Below, piece after piece: positions 1-8,773 of a DNA stretch of 64,000 nt. The notes below the pieces were generated by a model, which was not told where the DNA came from, searched no databases, and worked only from the letters and a program-made list of their open reading frames with translations. The stretch spans positions 62,001-126,000 of the forward strand of contig QKJQ01000021.1 of NCBI GenBank assembly GCA_003249225.1. Direction: 5' to 3'. Within the stretch, counting starts at the first letter, position 1; each line of letters starts with the position of its first letter. Source of the DNA: Clostridia bacterium. Lineage in GTDB: Bacteria > Bacillota > Clostridia > Lachnospirales > Lachnospiraceae. Both the position numbers and the translations under genes were made by a program.

Positions 1-528
1 GGGAACTATGAGGATGGCTATTATTACGAAGGCATTGAATATGGTGATATATTGATCAGCGGCCTGACCATAGAGACTTCAGGAGATGACGTAAACGTGT
101 ACATGACAGTAAAGGATCTTTCTCAGGAGAGCAGTGATTCCTTTGATGACTCTTATGAGGATTCTTACGAGGATGGTTACAGTTCAAGTGTTATGACCTA
201 TGACTCGGTGGAGGCAGTCAGTCTTCCGGATGATTATGATTACAATATTGTTCCAATCCCGGATATGGCCAAAGTCATGGATTATTCCTTTGTACCGGAT
301 GAAATGAGCGGATTTATCGACCTGATCCTTCCAGCGTCTGAATATGAAGCTGCGGTAGCATTTTATGAAGATGCATTGCAGATGACAGCAGTTAAAAGTA
401 CAAATTCTATACAGGAGGGAGCAACCTTTTACACAAAAGTGGAAGACTGTACCGTATCGTTATATGTAACGCACATACTTAGTGAAGGCAATGATGTTTG
501 GGCGCAGATTGTTATTGCACAGGATTAG
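1..528 (+). CDS. Acidic hypothetical protein, 5' truncated by window edge
   Basis: The reading frame is open from base 1, so the true start lies outside the window; 175 residues are visible. A TTG at 52 could serve as a start but has no convincing ribosome binding site. The protein is very rich in Asp, Glu, Ser and Tyr, with a short SYED/SYEDGY-type repeat near visible residues 50-60. The C-terminal ~100 residues look like a compact mixed domain. It ends 13 bases before a lipoprotein gene and is probably co-transcribed with it. I do not recognise the family; an extracellular or cell-envelope role is inferred only from the composition and neighbours. Confidence 0.7.
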   Translation, partial: GNYEDGYYYEGIEYGDILISGLTIETSGDDVNVYMTVKDLSQESSDSFDDSYEDSYEDGYSSSVMTYDSVEAVSLPDDYDYNIVPIPDMAKVMDYSFVPDEMSGFIDLILPASEYEAAVAFYEDALQMTAVKSTNSIQEGATFYTKVEDCTVSLYVTHILSEGNDVWAQIVIAQD

Positions 529-541
529 AAGGGAGTTTGTT

Positions 542-1714
542 ATGCGTATTAGGGTGTGGATGGTGCTGTTACTGGCGGTCGTTCTTACAGGCTGTTCGGT
601 AACAGTGCCGGAAAGTATTAATAATAAGATATCTCAAACGAAAGATTCTGTGATGGAAAAGGTGGAGAGTTCAAAGGATACGTTGCTTGAAAAGGCGGAA
701 CAGGCAACAGACAGCCTTGGTAATGCTATCGATAATACCCTGGGAGAAGATATTGGCGATGACGTTATGGGCAAGGTAGACGAACTGACTGAATCCGCAG
801 AGGACAAGCTTGATCAGGTGACCGGAGGGAATTCAGACACAGCAGAGGATACAGACACAGAAGATAATTCAGGAACAGAAGACAATTCAGATACAGCGGA
901 TGATACAAACGAGGAAGGGTCTGCCAGTGAACTGTCAAGCGAAGATTTTTCTGATTCTGAATATGTGGAAGTACCATGTACCATAAACTTTGTATATCAT
1001 AATTCTTTTTATGGCTATGATCTGGAAGCATCATGGAAGGATGTTCCCGTGAGAAAGAACAGTACAAATCTTGGATCAGAAATCTATGGTCTGGAAATTC
1101 TGTTTGACGGAACTACCCAGGCACTCGAGGAACTTGATATGGATGGTTCCGGCGATATCAGTGCGCAGGAGTGGGGCGATATTGATGAAGATTTTCCGAT
1201 GGATCAGTATGATTCAGACGAGGATGGTGTACTTAGTGAATCTGAAATCCTTGGTTTTTCACAGGTGATTGGCGGTATAGATGTCTATCCGGACAGCTTT
1301 ACAATAACACAGCCCACGATGGAAGGGTATGCAATTGACATGGAGGAAGACGGACCGGTATCAATAAAGATCTTACGTGCCAGTACCGGCGGGTATACCG
1401 GCCCTTATCAGACTTATTTTGCAGCAGGAACGGTCTTTGTTGAGCTAAGTGCAGATTTTGACCTTTATATGCCGGAGGCTTATGGTATGGAAACAACGAT
1501 TGCCTTTGATTATCCGTTGCTGTCCATGTACCTTACGGACGGAAAAGAAGTAATAGACAGCTACAGTCATGGAGCTTTAGGCTTTACTTCCATTGTCGAT
1601 ACAAATGAATTCAATGATATCTTTGAGGGCGAGACATTCTGGCTTCAATACGATGCCTACTATGACGGACATGTAGTCGGAACCTATGATCTGTCTATAA
1701 TGCCTATGTATTAA
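542..1714 (+). CDS. Secreted lipoprotein with two EF-hand-like calcium loops
   Basis: The ATG at 542 is chosen because it follows an AGAAGGGAG ribosome binding site and opens a classic lipoprotein signal peptide ending in the lipobox LTGC; the longer upstream frame has neither. The mature N-terminus is helical and charged, followed by an acidic Glu/Asp/Thr-rich linker around residues 100-145. Near residues 199-210 the sequence DMDGSGDISAQEW, and near 223-234 DSDEDGVLSESE, match EF-hand or dockerin-type calcium loops (D-x-D-x-S/D-G-x-I/L-x-x-x-E). The remaining C-terminal ~140 residues look like a beta-rich extracellular domain. Role unknown. A rho-independent terminator follows closely. Calcium binding is an inference from the loop residues. 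Confidence 0.82.
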   Translation: MRIRVWMVLLLAVVLTGCSVTVPESINNKISQTKDSVMEKVESSKDTLLEKAEQATDSLGNAIDNTLGEDIGDDVMGKVDELTESAEDKLDQVTGGNSDTAEDTDTEDNSGTEDNSDTADDTNEEGSASELSSEDFSDSEYVEVPCTINFVYHNSFYGYDLEASWKDVPVRKNSTNLGSEIYGLEILFDGTTQALEELDMDGSGDISAQEWGDIDEDFPMDQYDSDEDGVLSESEILGFSQVIGGIDVYPDSFTITQPTMEGYAIDMEEDGPVSIKILRASTGGYTGPYQTYFAAGTVFVELSADFDLYMPEAYGMETTIAFDYPLLSMYLTDGKEVIDSYSHGALGFTSIVDTNEFNDIFEGETFWLQYDAYYDGHVVGTYDLSIMPMY

Positions 1715-1762
1715 TAAGCAGGAAGATAGGATAAGAAATACTAAAAATGCTCACACTACAAC

Positions 1763-1799
1763 ACCACAGGCGGGTTTTAACGCTTGTGGTGGTTTTTTA
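1763..1799 (+). terminator. Rho-independent terminator
   Basis: A 10-bp stem (ACCACAGGCG with CGCTTGTGGT, one G-U pair) and an 8-base loop are followed by a T-rich run. It lies 48 bases after the lipoprotein stop codon and closes that transcription unit. Confidence 0.85.
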
Positions 1800-1871
1800 T
1801 TTTAAAGTTCTTCGAATAGGCTGTAATATTCATTTTATCCCCTCATTCTGCACAATCTGATATTTATTTGA

Positions 1872-1900
1872 TTGACAGTTTTTTTATAGAAAGGTATGAT
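1872..1900 (+). promoter_or_regulatory. Near-consensus sigma-A promoter for the MalT-like regulator
   Basis: TTGACA at 1872-1877 and TATGAT at 1895-1900 are separated by exactly 17 bases. The start codon at 1989 is about 80 bases from the expected transcription start, leaving room for a short 5' UTR. Confidence 0.8.
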
Positions 1901-1988
1901 AAGTTTAGTAAAAAAAGCAGAACCTAAAGCACAAAAAGCATGAAATACAACATTTGTATTACCGATATGTAACGGATAGGAGTAAGGT

Positions 1989-4442
1989 ATGGCAAGAAAA
2001 AGGAAAATGAACCCGGCAATCTTGTATTTTCCGGTTAAAATTCAAAAAAAGCTGTCACTGATCTGTGAATATCCACTGACAATTCTGCGAGCACCAGCAG
2101 GATTTGGAAAAAGTACAGCACTGCGGTATTTTTTTGAAAGGAGGAATACGGCCTCCTCTGCAATCATCTGGCATACCTTTGTCAACGAGTCCGAAAACAG
2201 AGGCTGGAAGACAATCTGTGAGCTGCTGGGAAAAATCGATAAAAAGACCGGAAAAGAATTGTCTCTTATCGGTCTGCCGAATCGGGATAAAGAAGGAGCG
2301 TTTCTGGAAGCGCTTGAAAATCTTGAATGCAGCAAAGAGACATTTCTGATTTTAGATAGTTTTGAACAATCAGGACTGCAGGAAGCAGACTGGATCTTAT
2401 CATTGTTTTCAAGGCATGGCGGGGACAGGCTTCATATCGTAGCCGTTACCAGAGAACTTGAATCAAAGCTCATGCTGCCCAATCATACCTGTTACCCCTT
2501 AACTGCCGATGATTTCACCTTTCAGGAAGATGATATTCAGGGGTATTTTGAAAGTGCAGGAATTGATATTACAAAAGAACAATTAAAGCTGATACAAAAA
2601 GAAGCAGGTGGATGGATTCTTGCTTTACACATGCAGATGATGACGTATCTGAAGCAGGGAAGCTTTTCTAATGCCGGTATTTTTCAGTTATTGCAGCAGG
2701 TTATCTGGGATGAACTTTCGGAAGAAAAGAAAGAGTTCCTTCTGGCGGTCTCCATTTTTTCAAAATTTACACTGGCACAGGCCGTTCATATATCTGTTTT
2801 GGAAGAAGCAGAAGTGAAACAGCTTCTCATGTCCCATATGGTGTTCATTCAGTTCGATGAGGAGATGAACAGCTATTTCTTTCATACCGTATTTTCTTCG
2901 TTCTTAAAAGAAAAATTTGGACTGCTTCCAATCGAAAAGCAACAAAAGATTTATTTTTGTGGAGCGGAAATCTCGCACCAGGCAGGAGACCGCGTGAATA
3001 CACTGGCGTTCTACTATCGCGCCGCTGCGTGGGATAAGCTGTTTGCTCTTCCATTGACCAGCTATGATATTGCCGATGTGCTGGATGAGAATACAAAACC
3101 AATGATTCTGGATGTTATGATGAATGTGTCGCATGAATTAAAAGCAGCCTATCCATCTGCCATGGTATCGCTTGCTTTTGCCCTGTTCTTTATGAATGAA
3201 ACGGAGACACTGCTTAATGTGAAAGGCGAAATTGAGCAGATCATCCTTACCGGCATCTTGCCGGAACAAGAGAGAAATGCCCTTCTTGGGGAGCTTGAAC
3301 TGATACTTTCTTTTTTAGAATACAATCGGATCGGTGATATGAGCAGAAGGCACAGAAGAGCATTGGAACTTTTAGAAGGACCTGCAACCCTGATCAGCAA
3401 CCGCAGTACATGGACCTTTGGTTCGCCTTCCGTTCTTTACTTATACTGGAGAGAAGCGGGAAAACTGGAAGAAGAACTTTCTCAAATGGATGAATGCATG
3501 CCGGTCTATTACAAATTGTCCCGTGGTCACGGAACAGGTGCAGAGTTTATTATGCGTGCGGAAGCATTCTTTCTAAGAGGGGAGCTGACGCAGGCGGAAG
3601 TACTTTGTCACAGAGCTTTGACCGCTGCCTACGACAAAGATCAGTACAGTATCATATTATGCGGCCTGTTTCTTATTGCACGGATTGCTTTGTTACGGGG
3701 CGATGAAAAGCGAGTGAAAGAGCAGATGCATGCGGTCCATCAGATCGCAAAGCAGTCAGCGGAAGATTTATGCCGTTATACCAACGATCTGATCAGCAGC
3801 TACATGAGCATACTTCAGGGGAACTTGGAATCGGTAGCAACCTGGCTGGCACAGGGGGATATTTCAGAACGCAGACTCGTTATAATGACACAGCCATATG
3901 CCTTTATTATCTACGGGAAATACCTGCTTCAGGAAAAAGAATATACCAAACTGCTAGGTGTATGCCAGCATATGATCGGAATCTCTTCTATCTTTCCTAA
4001 CATGCTTCCAATCTTATATGCAAAGATTTATATGGCGCAGGCCATGAATGCGATGGGCGATTGGGAACAAGCCTCGCTTGCTGTGCGTGAGGCACTTGAA
4101 ATTGCATTGCCGGATAGAGTCTACATGCCGTTTGCAGAGAATTATGCCGGTATGGAAGGACTATTGTCTGTAATGGTAAATGCAGAAGCAAAAGAAGCAC
4201 TTGAAAAAATTGAAGAACTGGGAAGATCCTTTCAAAGTTCCTTGCGGGGGTTACAGATGTACCGCCCGGAATTATCAAAAAGTGAGCGAAGGATCTATGA
4301 ACTGGTCAAAGACGGACAGGATAACAAAGAGATTGCAAAACAGCTTGGTGTCCAATTATCCACGGTCCGGAACCATTTATCTAAAATATATGAAAAGGCA
4401 GGAGTCTCCAATAAAGTACAGCTTGTCCTGCTGGATCTGTAA
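1989..4442 (+). CDS. Large ATP-binding LuxR-family regulator (MalT/LAL type)
   Basis: An 817-residue protein with the layout of the LAL/MalT regulators: an N-terminal P-loop ATPase (Walker A APAGFGKST at residues 35-43; a Walker B-like LILDS near residue 120), a long helical TPR-like middle, and a C-terminal LuxR helix-turn-helix at about 762-817 (LSKSERRIYELVKDG... KEIAKQLGV). In this family ATP and an inducer drive multimerisation and activation of promoters; the inducer here is unknown. The ATG at 1989 follows an AGGAGT-like site. The next genes code for envelope proteins (4670-7431), so it may control them, but this is inference from position only. Confidence 0.88.
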   Translation: MARKRKMNPAILYFPVKIQKKLSLICEYPLTILRAPAGFGKSTALRYFFERRNTASSAIIWHTFVNESENRGWKTICELLGKIDKKTGKELSLIGLPNRDKEGAFLEALENLECSKETFLILDSFEQSGLQEADWILSLFSRHGGDRLHIVAVTRELESKLMLPNHTCYPLTADDFTFQEDDIQGYFESAGIDITKEQLKLIQKEAGGWILALHMQMMTYLKQGSFSNAGIFQLLQQVIWDELSEEKKEFLLAVSIFSKFTLAQAVHISVLEEAEVKQLLMSHMVFIQFDEEMNSYFFHTVFSSFLKEKFGLLPIEKQQKIYFCGAEISHQAGDRVNTLAFYYRAAAWDKLFALPLTSYDIADVLDENTKPMILDVMMNVSHELKAAYPSAMVSLAFALFFMNETETLLNVKGEIEQIILTGILPEQERNALLGELELILSFLEYNRIGDMSRRHRRALELLEGPATLISNRSTWTFGSPSVLYLYWREAGKLEEELSQMDECMPVYYKLSRGHGTGAEFIMRAEAFFLRGELTQAEVLCHRALTAAYDKDQYSIILCGLFLIARIALLRGDEKRVKEQMHAVHQIAKQSAEDLCRYTNDLISSYMSILQGNLESVATWLAQGDISERRLVIMTQPYAFIIYGKYLLQEKEYTKLLGVCQHMIGISSIFPNMLPILYAKIYMAQAMNAMGDWEQASLAVREALEIALPDRVYMPFAENYAGMEGLLSVMVNAEAKEALEKIEELGRSFQSSLRGLQMYRPELSKSERRIYELVKDGQDNKEIAKQLGVQLSTVRNHLSKIYEKAGVSNKVQLVLLDL

Positions 4443-4445
4443 ACG

Positions 4446-4470
4446 GTCGGGTTTATACCCGGCTGTTTTT
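4446..4470 (+). terminator. Rho-independent terminator after the LuxR regulator
   Basis: The stem GTCGGGT / ACCCGGC (one T-G pair) with a TTAT loop is followed by TGTTTTT, four bases after the regulator stop codon. Confidence 0.8.
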
Positions 4471-4538
4471 GTAATTGGTCTATTCGGGAACAAGTGTGAT
4501 ATTTGTCTATATACTTTTCTTTTATAATTAAATATAAT

Positions 4539-4610
4539 ATGATACCAGAGTCAGAAGGTCATGTGATTTATGCCTGTATGAATGCGCATGTCGTTGTGAC
4601 CTGGTATCAT
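4539..4610 (+). repeat. Long inverted repeat in leader of the 4670 lipoprotein gene
   Basis: The 3' arm TGACCTGGTATCAT is the exact reverse complement of the 5' arm ATGATACCAG...GTCA, which carries a 9-base insertion (4549-4557). The pair spans 72 bases with a 35-base loop and lies 60 bases upstream of the lipoprotein start. There is no T-run, so it is not a terminator. An operator or an mRNA leader structure is possible. Confidence 0.6.
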
Positions 4611-4669
4611 ATAATTTTGTTTGGAACAAATTTATATGCATTTTGAGAAAACTCCAAGGAGGAATAAGA

Positions 4670-5773
4670 ATGAAAATTGGCAGAAAGATGGTAGGTATAC
4701 TTATCATGACGGGGATGTCTGCATTTGTATTAATGGGTTGCGGAAACACAGGGAACAATGAGTATTCTGATTATTCGAATAACTATACGAATGAAAATTA
4801 TAGTAATTCCGGGAATTCATCGTCACAGAATGATTCCAATACGGAGTCAGGAGAAGGGACAGACAGTGGCAGTACAGACGATTCTGACATGGATTATGTT
4901 CCGGTCACCGATTATGACGGCTGGTGGTATGTGGATGATTCGAGTTATGAAGGAACGACATTGTTCACTACGCTGATGGTCGATGCCGCATCACTTGAAT
5001 GGATGGCATACGATTCCGGTGGATTTGATATTGCTGGTGGTGAGATATCCATAACAGTAGGTACGACCAATGCGTTGGTTCTTGATTTTGGAGACAGCGG
5101 TATTGTAGAGCTTACACTGACCGATGGAAGATTAGTTACGCAGGACGGTGTATCCTACTATCAGATGGCTGAAACCGATAATTCGACGGCTGACAATAGC
5201 CAGTATACCGGGACCTGGTATGATCCTTCCTATGAAAAATCCATCTCTTTGATGGATGACAACACCTATGCCTTCTATACATCCGAAAGCTCTGAGCCTT
5301 ATCAACAGGGAGCTTATGAAAGTGTTGTTTACACGCACACAGATTCAGCGGATGCAGAATACAGCACAAGAGAATTCAATTTTGACTTTGGCGAAGGCAT
5401 GATCAATGCCACGTCAATGACACTGATCGATGATGTTGCTCTGCTTGATAAATGGTCAGGAGCGACTTATTATGTGAGAGAAGATATGATCGGACAGACA
5501 CAGGGAAATATTGCAGCCTTACACTGCACATTGCTCCTGCACAACTGGTATAGTGAAGAATACGGTGACCACCTGGCGTTTGAAGAATCAGGAAGAGTGG
5601 TATTTTCTGTTGACAGTGCAGATGGACCTATGGAGCTCATGAGCGGAAATTTCACATTGGATGAAAGCACGATAACAATTACATGGAGTGAAGGGGCAAT
5701 GGATTATCTGAGTATTAATGAGGACGGCACGATACTGCTTCAGTCAACGCAGGAAACATTCATAATGCAATAA
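4670..5773 (+). CDS. Lipoprotein with repeated small beta domains
   Basis: The ATG at 4670 has an AAGGAGG site and starts a lipoprotein signal peptide with lipobox LMGC, giving 367 residues. An Asn/Ser/Asp-rich linker (about residues 25-75) follows the lipid anchor. The rest seems to hold three short related units, each opening with a W-Y motif (GWWYVDDSSYEG, GTWYDPSYEKSIS, HNWYSEEYGDHLAF) and continuing with beta-strand patterns, like the lipocalin-like or DUF5640-type domains common in Lachnospiraceae lipoproteins. No catalytic motif is seen. The transglutaminase-like gene follows 20 bases later, so the two are likely one operon. Confidence 0.8.
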   Translation: MKIGRKMVGILIMTGMSAFVLMGCGNTGNNEYSDYSNNYTNENYSNSGNSSSQNDSNTESGEGTDSGSTDDSDMDYVPVTDYDGWWYVDDSSYEGTTLFTTLMVDAASLEWMAYDSGGFDIAGGEISITVGTTNALVLDFGDSGIVELTLTDGRLVTQDGVSYYQMAETDNSTADNSQYTGTWYDPSYEKSISLMDDNTYAFYTSESSEPYQQGAYESVVYTHTDSADAEYSTREFNFDFGEGMINATSMTLIDDVALLDKWSGATYYVREDMIGQTQGNIAALHCTLLLHNWYSEEYGDHLAFEESGRVVFSVDSADGPMELMSGNFTLDESTITITWSEGAMDYLSINEDGTILLQSTQETFIMQ

Positions 5774-5793
5774 AATAAGAAAGGACCAGAATT

Positions 5794-7431
5794 ATGGGAT
5801 TCGCAGGTATTATTATAGGTATAGTTGCTATTGTGGCAGGTATCTTACTGGCAAATAGCAGGAAGAAAAAGATATGGTATCTTATGACAGCCGCCGGTGG
5901 TGTGCTTCTGATTGCCGGAATTGCCTATGTTGCTCTTACGCTGCTTCTTGTTAACGGGATAAAAAATCAGCCCGCAGAAGAAATCACAGCTACACCGACC
6001 CCAACTGAAACAGCAGCACCCATAACGGCAGAACCGACCATAGACCCGATGCCGGAGTTAGAGGGTGAGATTGTTGGCGATGACTGGCGAACCTACGGTA
6101 TATCATCGGATGTCTATGAGGTAGGTGATGGACGGCAGATCTGTTTTGTGTGGAATGAAGATTACAGCGGCTGGGATGTCTATATCTATGATGATGGTTC
6201 TGGTTTCACCGGACAGTTTTTATATCCATATTACACGGGAGAAGGAACCTACACCAATGATTACAGCACCATTTTAACAGGAGATTACAATGGAGATGGT
6301 TCAATGGACATTGGGTTCGAGGCAGACAATGGAGACGTTGACTGGTATTACTGGGATAACACAGAAGAAGCCGGCGGCTGGATGGAGTATATCTGGACGG
6401 ACAGCAAACAAAATGATTCCATGGAATTCATGCCATACGAAGCATACAGGGTAAATACACTGACCGATGAGCAGCTTGTTCTTTATAATGAAATGAAGAC
6501 AAATGTTGAGAGCAGGACGTTCTTTTCCTATAAAACAGCAGAGGTTGGAAATGAAACACTCGATAATATGCTGATAGCCTGGAGTGCCCTGACAGATGAT
6601 TATCCGGAGTATGACAATTATTTTACCATGATGGAAGTGGACAATGAGAATGGTGAAGTTCTATCCTTTGACTCCGTTTATGATTGCGAATGGGAGGATG
6701 AGAAAAACGCAGATCCGGCAGCCGTTGAAAGCGGTATCGAAGCATTTGATCAGGAATGTGACGACATCATCAGCAAGATGCCACTGAATGCTTCCACCTA
6801 TGAAAAATACAGATACCTTGCAGCGGCAGTTTCCCTGCGTGCTGATTATGATTATGATATGAATCAAAGTTCGGATGCTCTGTCTTATGGCATGTTGACA
6901 GGTACGATGATCTGTCAGGGATATGCGGAAAGCTTTCAGGTCCTTTGTGCCCGTGCCGGACTGTTCTGCCGCCTGGTATCAGGTTCCAGCAGAGACTGGG
7001 CACATGCATGGAATCTTGTGTGGGTCGATGGCGCTTACTATCATGTAGACATTACCTGGGCTGATGAACTCGGAGTTCCGGGCACGGATGGATGGCAGCA
7101 GTATTTTATGCTGACGGAAGAAGAAATTCTGACAGACCATACTATCATAGATGATACAATGACAGAAACCAGCGACCGTGCTGTGATTACAAAAGACGAG
7201 GCCTTCAACCTTGTATCAGGTGCCCTGGCATCGAGTGAAAGGGAAGCATCGGTAATTGTTGAAGAAGGCACCGAACAGATTGCAAATCAGGAATGCTGGT
7301 TGTTTGCAGCCGGAGATAATTCAGCGGATGGCGCAAAGTTTACGGCAATGTATCATTATGCGGTAAGCGAATTCGGCGACGTGTATTATCTTAATATACT
7401 GGAATCCGGTGAATGGGAAGCCGTGAACTGA
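5794..7431 (+). CDS. Membrane-anchored transglutaminase-like protein
   Basis: A 545-residue protein with two N-terminal membrane helices (about residues 4-20 and 27-50), a Thr/Pro-rich linker (TATPTPTETAAP), a beta-rich region, and a transglutaminase-like core. The expected Cys-His-Asp triad is visible as C374 in MICQGYAESF, H404 in WAHAWN and D419 in YHVDITW. Proteins of this class may cross-link or hydrolyse peptides at the cell surface; the substrate cannot be told from sequence. An AAAGGA site precedes the ATG. It sits in tandem with the preceding lipoprotein. Confidence 0.85.
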   Translation: MGFAGIIIGIVAIVAGILLANSRKKKIWYLMTAAGGVLLIAGIAYVALTLLLVNGIKNQPAEEITATPTPTETAAPITAEPTIDPMPELEGEIVGDDWRTYGISSDVYEVGDGRQICFVWNEDYSGWDVYIYDDGSGFTGQFLYPYYTGEGTYTNDYSTILTGDYNGDGSMDIGFEADNGDVDWYYWDNTEEAGGWMEYIWTDSKQNDSMEFMPYEAYRVNTLTDEQLVLYNEMKTNVESRTFFSYKTAEVGNETLDNMLIAWSALTDDYPEYDNYFTMMEVDNENGEVLSFDSVYDCEWEDEKNADPAAVESGIEAFDQECDDIISKMPLNASTYEKYRYLAAAVSLRADYDYDMNQSSDALSYGMLTGTMICQGYAESFQVLCARAGLFCRLVSGSSRDWAHAWNLVWVDGAYYHVDITWADELGVPGTDGWQQYFMLTEEEILTDHTIIDDTMTETSDRAVITKDEAFNLVSGALASSEREASVIVEEGTEQIANQECWLFAAGDNSADGAKFTAMYHYAVSEFGDVYYLNILESGEWEAVN

Positions 7432-7512
7432 TAGATGGCTATTTATGCGGGGCTCTATTGGAAATCATTGTTTTATGGCTTGATGCTGTTTTAGATCGGA
7501 GCAAAAGCTGTA

Positions 7513-7541
7513 TTGACGAATTTGGTCTCTTATGATATTCT
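7513..7541 (+). promoter_or_regulatory. Sigma-A promoter of the cobalamin-riboswitch operon
   Basis: TTGACG at 7513-7518 and TATTCT at 7536-7541 are separated by 17 bases. The predicted start site lies about 20 bases before the riboswitch P1 stem. Confidence 0.7.
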
Positions 7542-7570
7542 GACTGTGCTGAGATAAAATGAAATCAGCA

Positions 7571-7703
7571 GACATATGGGTCTTTCTGGCAGACGCTGAC
7601 AGAAATTCTCTGAGATGAGGGAAGTCGGTTCGAATCCGACACAACCGCCATTACCGTAATGAGATCTTTCCGGGTTTCTAAGTCGGGCTACTCATCATAT
7701 GTC
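7571..7703 (+). ncRNA. Cobalamin riboswitch aptamer
   Basis: The outer P1 helix pairs GACATATG (7571-7578) with CATATGTC (7696-7703). Inside is a good match to the conserved cobalamin core: GGGAAGTCGGTTCGAATCC, then an ACCGCCATTACCGTAATG-type stretch (compare the consensus CCCGCCACTGTGATG), and an AAGTCGGGCTACTC 3' segment near 7680. It precedes a corrinoid-type ECF cassette, as expected for this class. A terminator at 7810-7845 is the likely expression platform. Binding would repress the operon when B12 is plentiful. Confidence 0.85.
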
Positions 7704-7809
7704 GGGTATTAACACTTTTGGGTATGGAAAAGTGCAGCCGTTTTGATGTGAAGAGACAGATGACAACCTGATGTATAAATGGTACTATCTGAATTATATT
7801 GAAACAGCA

Positions 7810-7845
7810 AAGCGCTTTCCGCTCAATGGAAAGCGCTTATTTTTT
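7810..7845 (+). terminator. Riboswitch-controlled terminator
   Basis: An 11-bp perfect stem (AAGCGCTTTCC / GGAAAGCGCTT) with a 7-base loop is followed by ATTTTTT. It lies between the aptamer and the first gene (start 7898), so it can only act as an attenuator of the operon. Confidence 0.85.
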
Positions 7846-7897
7846 AGCAGGACTGCCCAAGTAAGGTAGAAAGAACATATTCAGGGAGGAATTATCA

Positions 7898-8770
7898 ATG
7901 AAAAAAGCAATGAAACTGATTGTCAGTGCGGTATTTGCATTGGGACTTTTGGCTTTTGTACCGCAGGTACAGGCAAATGCAGCAGATGGAACGTATAACA
8001 TTACACTTCGTATTGAAGGCATCAGCGAGACATTCTATTATGACACAGTAACAATAACAGAAGAAGATGGGCTTACCGCACAGGAATTACTGGCTTATGC
8101 AGATGAGCAGGACGATACACTTACCATGACAGGCGTGGATGCTGCCTATATTACCGATGTGAACGGCGACATGGCGGGAACTTTCGGCGGTTGGGACGGA
8201 TGGCTGTATACGGTGAATGGAATTGCAGCAGCTACCGGTATCGATGGCTGTGTTCTTCAGGACGGAGACAATGTTGTATTATATTATGGTGACCCATACG
8301 GTGTTGGAATGCAATTCCCAGTTATTGATGCGTCAGCATCGGCTGATGGAATTCTTGTATTCACCAGCGAAGACACAACCTATGATGCAAACTATAATCC
8401 TATCGTTACCATCAATCCTGTAGTTGGTGCAGAGGTTACGTTGAGCGACAATACTTCTGTGCAGACTTATGTAACCGATGAAGAAGGCAAGATTAGTTTT
8501 GATCAGAGTGTATTTGCAGCAGGTACCGTAAATGTAGCAATTACCAAGACAAATGAACAGGGTATTCCGCTTGTATTAAGAATGGCTTCTGATGCAACTG
8601 TTACAATTGATGCAGCAACCGTTGCAGCGGCAGCAGATGCTGTTCCACAGACCAGCGATTCCATTCCGGGACTTTTATATTTTGCAGTTGGCTTTCTTAT
8701 CTTTGCAGGGATTGGAATTATGGCAGTAGTTGTTACGAAACACAATCAAAAGAAAGAAAATGGAAAGTAA
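7898..8770 (+). CDS. Surface-anchored DUF4430 (transcobalamin beta-domain-like) protein
   Basis: A 290-residue exported protein. A signal peptide (cleavage after about residue 28) is followed by a DUF4430-type domain at about residues 30-140, including a GWDGWLYTVNG segment and VLQDGDNVVLYYGDPYG, hallmarks of the transcobalamin/intrinsic-factor C-terminal fold. A beta-rich spacer follows. The C-terminus has PQTSDS (from residue 250), a hydrophobic helix and a basic tail, which resembles a non-canonical sortase signal or a plain membrane anchor. With the riboswitch before it and ECF genes after it, a corrinoid-capturing role is strongly suggested. The ATG has an AGGGAGG site. Confidence 0.87.
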   Translation: MKKAMKLIVSAVFALGLLAFVPQVQANAADGTYNITLRIEGISETFYYDTVTITEEDGLTAQELLAYADEQDDTLTMTGVDAAYITDVNGDMAGTFGGWDGWLYTVNGIAAATGIDGCVLQDGDNVVLYYGDPYGVGMQFPVIDASASADGILVFTSEDTTYDANYNPIVTINPVVGAEVTLSDNTSVQTYVTDEEGKISFDQSVFAAGTVNVAITKTNEQGIPLVLRMASDATVTIDAATVAAAADAVPQTSDSIPGLLYFAVGFLIFAGIGIMAVVVTKHNQKKENGK

Positions 8771-8773
8771 TCT

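Noticed and set aside
765-1067. Opposite-strand open frame of 100 codons within the EF-hand lipoprotein gene
   Set aside because: It lies wholly inside a well-supported lipoprotein gene, has no RBS, and its residue mix looks like antisense of acidic coding sequence.
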